This document shows positions 36,529 to 38,105 of a stretch of 38,105 nt of DNA, piece after piece (positions within the stretch are counted from its first letter, which is position 1; each line of letters begins with the position of its first letter). The position numbers were made by a program, and so were the translations under genes. This stretch comes from Gelidibacter algens (lineage in GTDB: Bacteria; Bacteroidota; Bacteroidia; Flavobacteriales; Flavobacteriaceae): contig NZ_LZRN01000038.1 in assembly GCF_001678675.1 (NCBI RefSeq), positions 1 through 38,105 on the forward strand. Direction: 5' to 3'. The notes under the pieces were generated by a model, which saw only the letters and a program-made list of their open reading frames with translations, ran no database searches and was not told the DNA's origin.

Positions 36529-37789
36529 TTGAAAAAAACAATCACTATACTAATTTTCCTATTCATTAGCTTAAATACGTTTGCGTCGTATATTCTTGTT
36601 CCCATGGATGCTGAGGGGCAAAAGGACCATTTAAAAGCATATGGTGTCACCTATTGGGCGCTTGAAAAACAATTGAAAGTGAAATGGTTGCTCAACTATA
36701 GGGGGGGCGTCATTTTTGTTGCCTGATGTGGCAGAAATTCAGCGGGAGTGTCAGATTAGGGGCGTTTCCTTTGAAGTCCTTTCAGATGCCAAAACTGAAG
36801 AGATTCTTGAATTGATCAGTAGTCCATCACAAAATATGGAATCTGTCGTGCTTGAGAAAGCACCAAAAATTGCAGTATATTCCCCTAAAGGAAATCAGCC
36901 ATGGGACGATGCCGTGACGATGGTTTTGACCTATGCTGAAATTCCTTATGAAACGATTTATGATGAAGAAGTATTGAATGATGCGCTAGTGCTTTATGAT
37001 TGGCTGCATTTGCACCATGAGGATTTTACGGGTCAATATGGGAAGTTTTACAGAACATATAAGTCCACAGCCTGGTATATTGAAGAGAAAATGCAATCTG
37101 AAGCGTTGGCGACCAAATTGGGATATGACAAGGTTTCAGAAGAAAAATTGGCAGTTGCCTTGAAAATACGGGATTATGTAGTGGGTGGCGGATTTATGTT
37201 TGCTATGTGCAGCGCTACCGATAGTTTTGATATTGCCTTGGCCGCTGAAGGGGTTGACATTTGCGAGCCCATGTTTGATGGCGATGCGAGCGATCCCAAC
37301 TATCAAAGTAAACTTGATTACAGTAAAACTTTCGCTTTTAAGGATTTCATTCTGGAGAGAAATCCGAATATTTATGAGTTTTCTTCCATTGATATGACCT
37401 CCAAACGTCAGATCCCCATGACAACGGATTACTTTACCTTGATGGATTTTTCTGCCAAATGGGATCCTATTCCCACAATGTTGTGCCAAAATCACACCGC
37501 TTTAGTAAAAGGATTTATGGGGCAAACTACGGCGTTTACAAGGGATCAAATCAAATCTAATGTATTGATTATGGGCGAAAATAAATCTAACGGCGAAGCA
37601 AAATATATTCATGGCATTAAAGGCAAGGGCTTTTTTACATTTTATGGAGGCCATGATCCGGAAGATTACACACATAAAGTAGGCGATCCAAAAACAGAAT
37701 TGGAATTACACCCAACATCACCAGGTTATCGTTTAATTTTAAACAACGTATTGTTTCCTGCCGCTAAAAAGCAAAAACAGAAAACATAA
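36529..37789 (+). pseudogene. Conserved secreted protein (often labelled asparagine synthetase B), one frameshift
   Basis: Starting at 36529 (a TTG, MKKTITILIFLFISLNTFAS, a clear signal peptide), the frame runs to 36726; the rest lies in another frame from 36716. Removing one base from the G7 run at 36701-36707 joins them (LNYRGASFLLPDVAEIQREC) into about 419 residues. I recall close family members in Flavobacteriaceae carrying the automatic name asparagine synthetase B, but the exported sequence shows no recognisable synthetase motif, so the name should not be trusted. Visible elements include GGGFMFAMCSATDSFDIALA and GKGFFTFYGGHDPEDYTHKV, the latter suggesting a glutamine-amidotransferase-like or ThuA-like fold. 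Function is unknown. Confidence 0.8.
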
Positions 37790-37790
37790 T

Positions 37791-37910
37791 ATGAAAGGTT
37801 ATCTTTTGCTTATATCCTTATTTTTAGTTCAGGAACGTTTTTCAGAAAAGCTAAGAGATTTAAAAATTCACCAAAAATTTCATGTTTCAAATGCAGCATA
37901 TTTGTGTTAA
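37791..37910 (+). CDS. Possible 39-residue peptide
   Basis: An ATG one base after the preceding stop opens a 39-codon frame that begins MKGYLLLISLFLVQERFSEK. The first 14 residues could be a signal or membrane segment. No family is recognised; it may be the start of a decayed or frame-broken gene. The rest of the window, 37911-38105, holds nothing I can assign. Confidence 0.3.
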   Translation: MKGYLLLISLFLVQERFSEKLRDLKIHQKFHVSNAAYLC

Positions 37911-38105
37911 TTAATAACAGAAATGCATCTTATAAATGTTTATAGAGGTAGGTTTAAAGCTATAAGAAACGTTGTGTTTTCTAAAGGTGAACAGAATTTA
38001 GAGAACGACTTAGCTAGAGATTAGAATAGAATGGGGCGTCAATTATTTATTTTGTAGTCTAATTTGTAAAAAACTATGATACGTGTTCTTTTTTGTTGGT
38101 AAATA

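Noticed and set aside
36701-36707. G7 tract as a phase-variation switch for the secreted protein
   Set aside because: Seven other breaks in the window lie at A or T runs, so a common sequencing cause is simpler than a switch at this one.
1-38105. CRISPR arrays, rRNA genes, complete insertion sequences
   Set aside because: No regularly spaced direct repeats, rRNA-like stretches or transposase genes with terminal repeats were seen.

Overview
The window comes from an AT-rich marine-type Flavobacteriaceae chromosome (phylum Bacteroidota). This rests on SusC/SusD proteins, a FecR/ECF sigma pair, RteC and DUF6520 families, a split transketolase, and promoters of the Bacteroidota form TTTG-N19-TAnnTTTG (a perfect one lies at 28980-29010). 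No species can be named from the sequence alone.

Layout. Positions 1-4195 (+): a TetR-type regulator flanked by two copies of its probable 18-bp operator, then a hotdog thioesterase, two DinB-fold proteins, an SMP-30-like secreted propeller and a ketopantoate-reductase-like enzyme, closely packed. Positions 4636-7909 (-): an RteC-domain gene and a large fusion of an alpha-oxoamine-synthase-type PLP enzyme with a FemAB/GNAT-like region. Positions 8110-11419 (+): a STAS/SpoIIAA-like protein, a HAMP/PAS/AraC regulator, a MauE/DoxX membrane protein with a periplasmic tail, and a four-cysteine DUF6520 peptide. Positions 11459-20656 (-): one probable operon, ECF sigma - FecR anti-sigma - SusC (with STN signalling domain) - SusD - S9 peptidase, which reads as a self-regulated uptake system, probably for peptides. 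Positions 20657-23114: a gap with a GC-rich nested inverted repeat, two small XRE-type regulators, a 41-residue unlisted protein, and a tyrosine integrase. The integrase sits next to the 3' end of tRNA-Lys (23355-23427, -), so everything to the left is probably an integrated island or its remains.

From 23428 to the right end the content is core-like: shikimate kinase, a phosphoribosyltransferase, an S4 (Hsp15-like) protein, an FKBP-like lipoprotein, an outer-membrane barrel, transketolase halves, tRNA-guanine transglycosylase, an LptF/G permease, an EamA transporter, accA, dnaB, an AI-2E family permease and a secreted protein of unknown function.

A striking feature is that seven genes (tetR, the first DinB-like gene, RteC, fecR, the second XRE gene, the AI-2E permease and the last secreted protein) are each broken by single-base indels, eight in all, every one in or beside a mononucleotide run. 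Restoring one base at each gives full-length family members. Consensus error in homopolymers is the simplest explanation; real decay is possible, mainly in the island. These genes are annotated below at their full reconstructed extents.

The best candidate for an uncharacterised system is the block 4636-20656: a PLP/acyltransferase fusion, a redox-type membrane protein with a cysteine peptide, and a signal-transducing SusCD/peptidase operon, all next to mobile-element genes.
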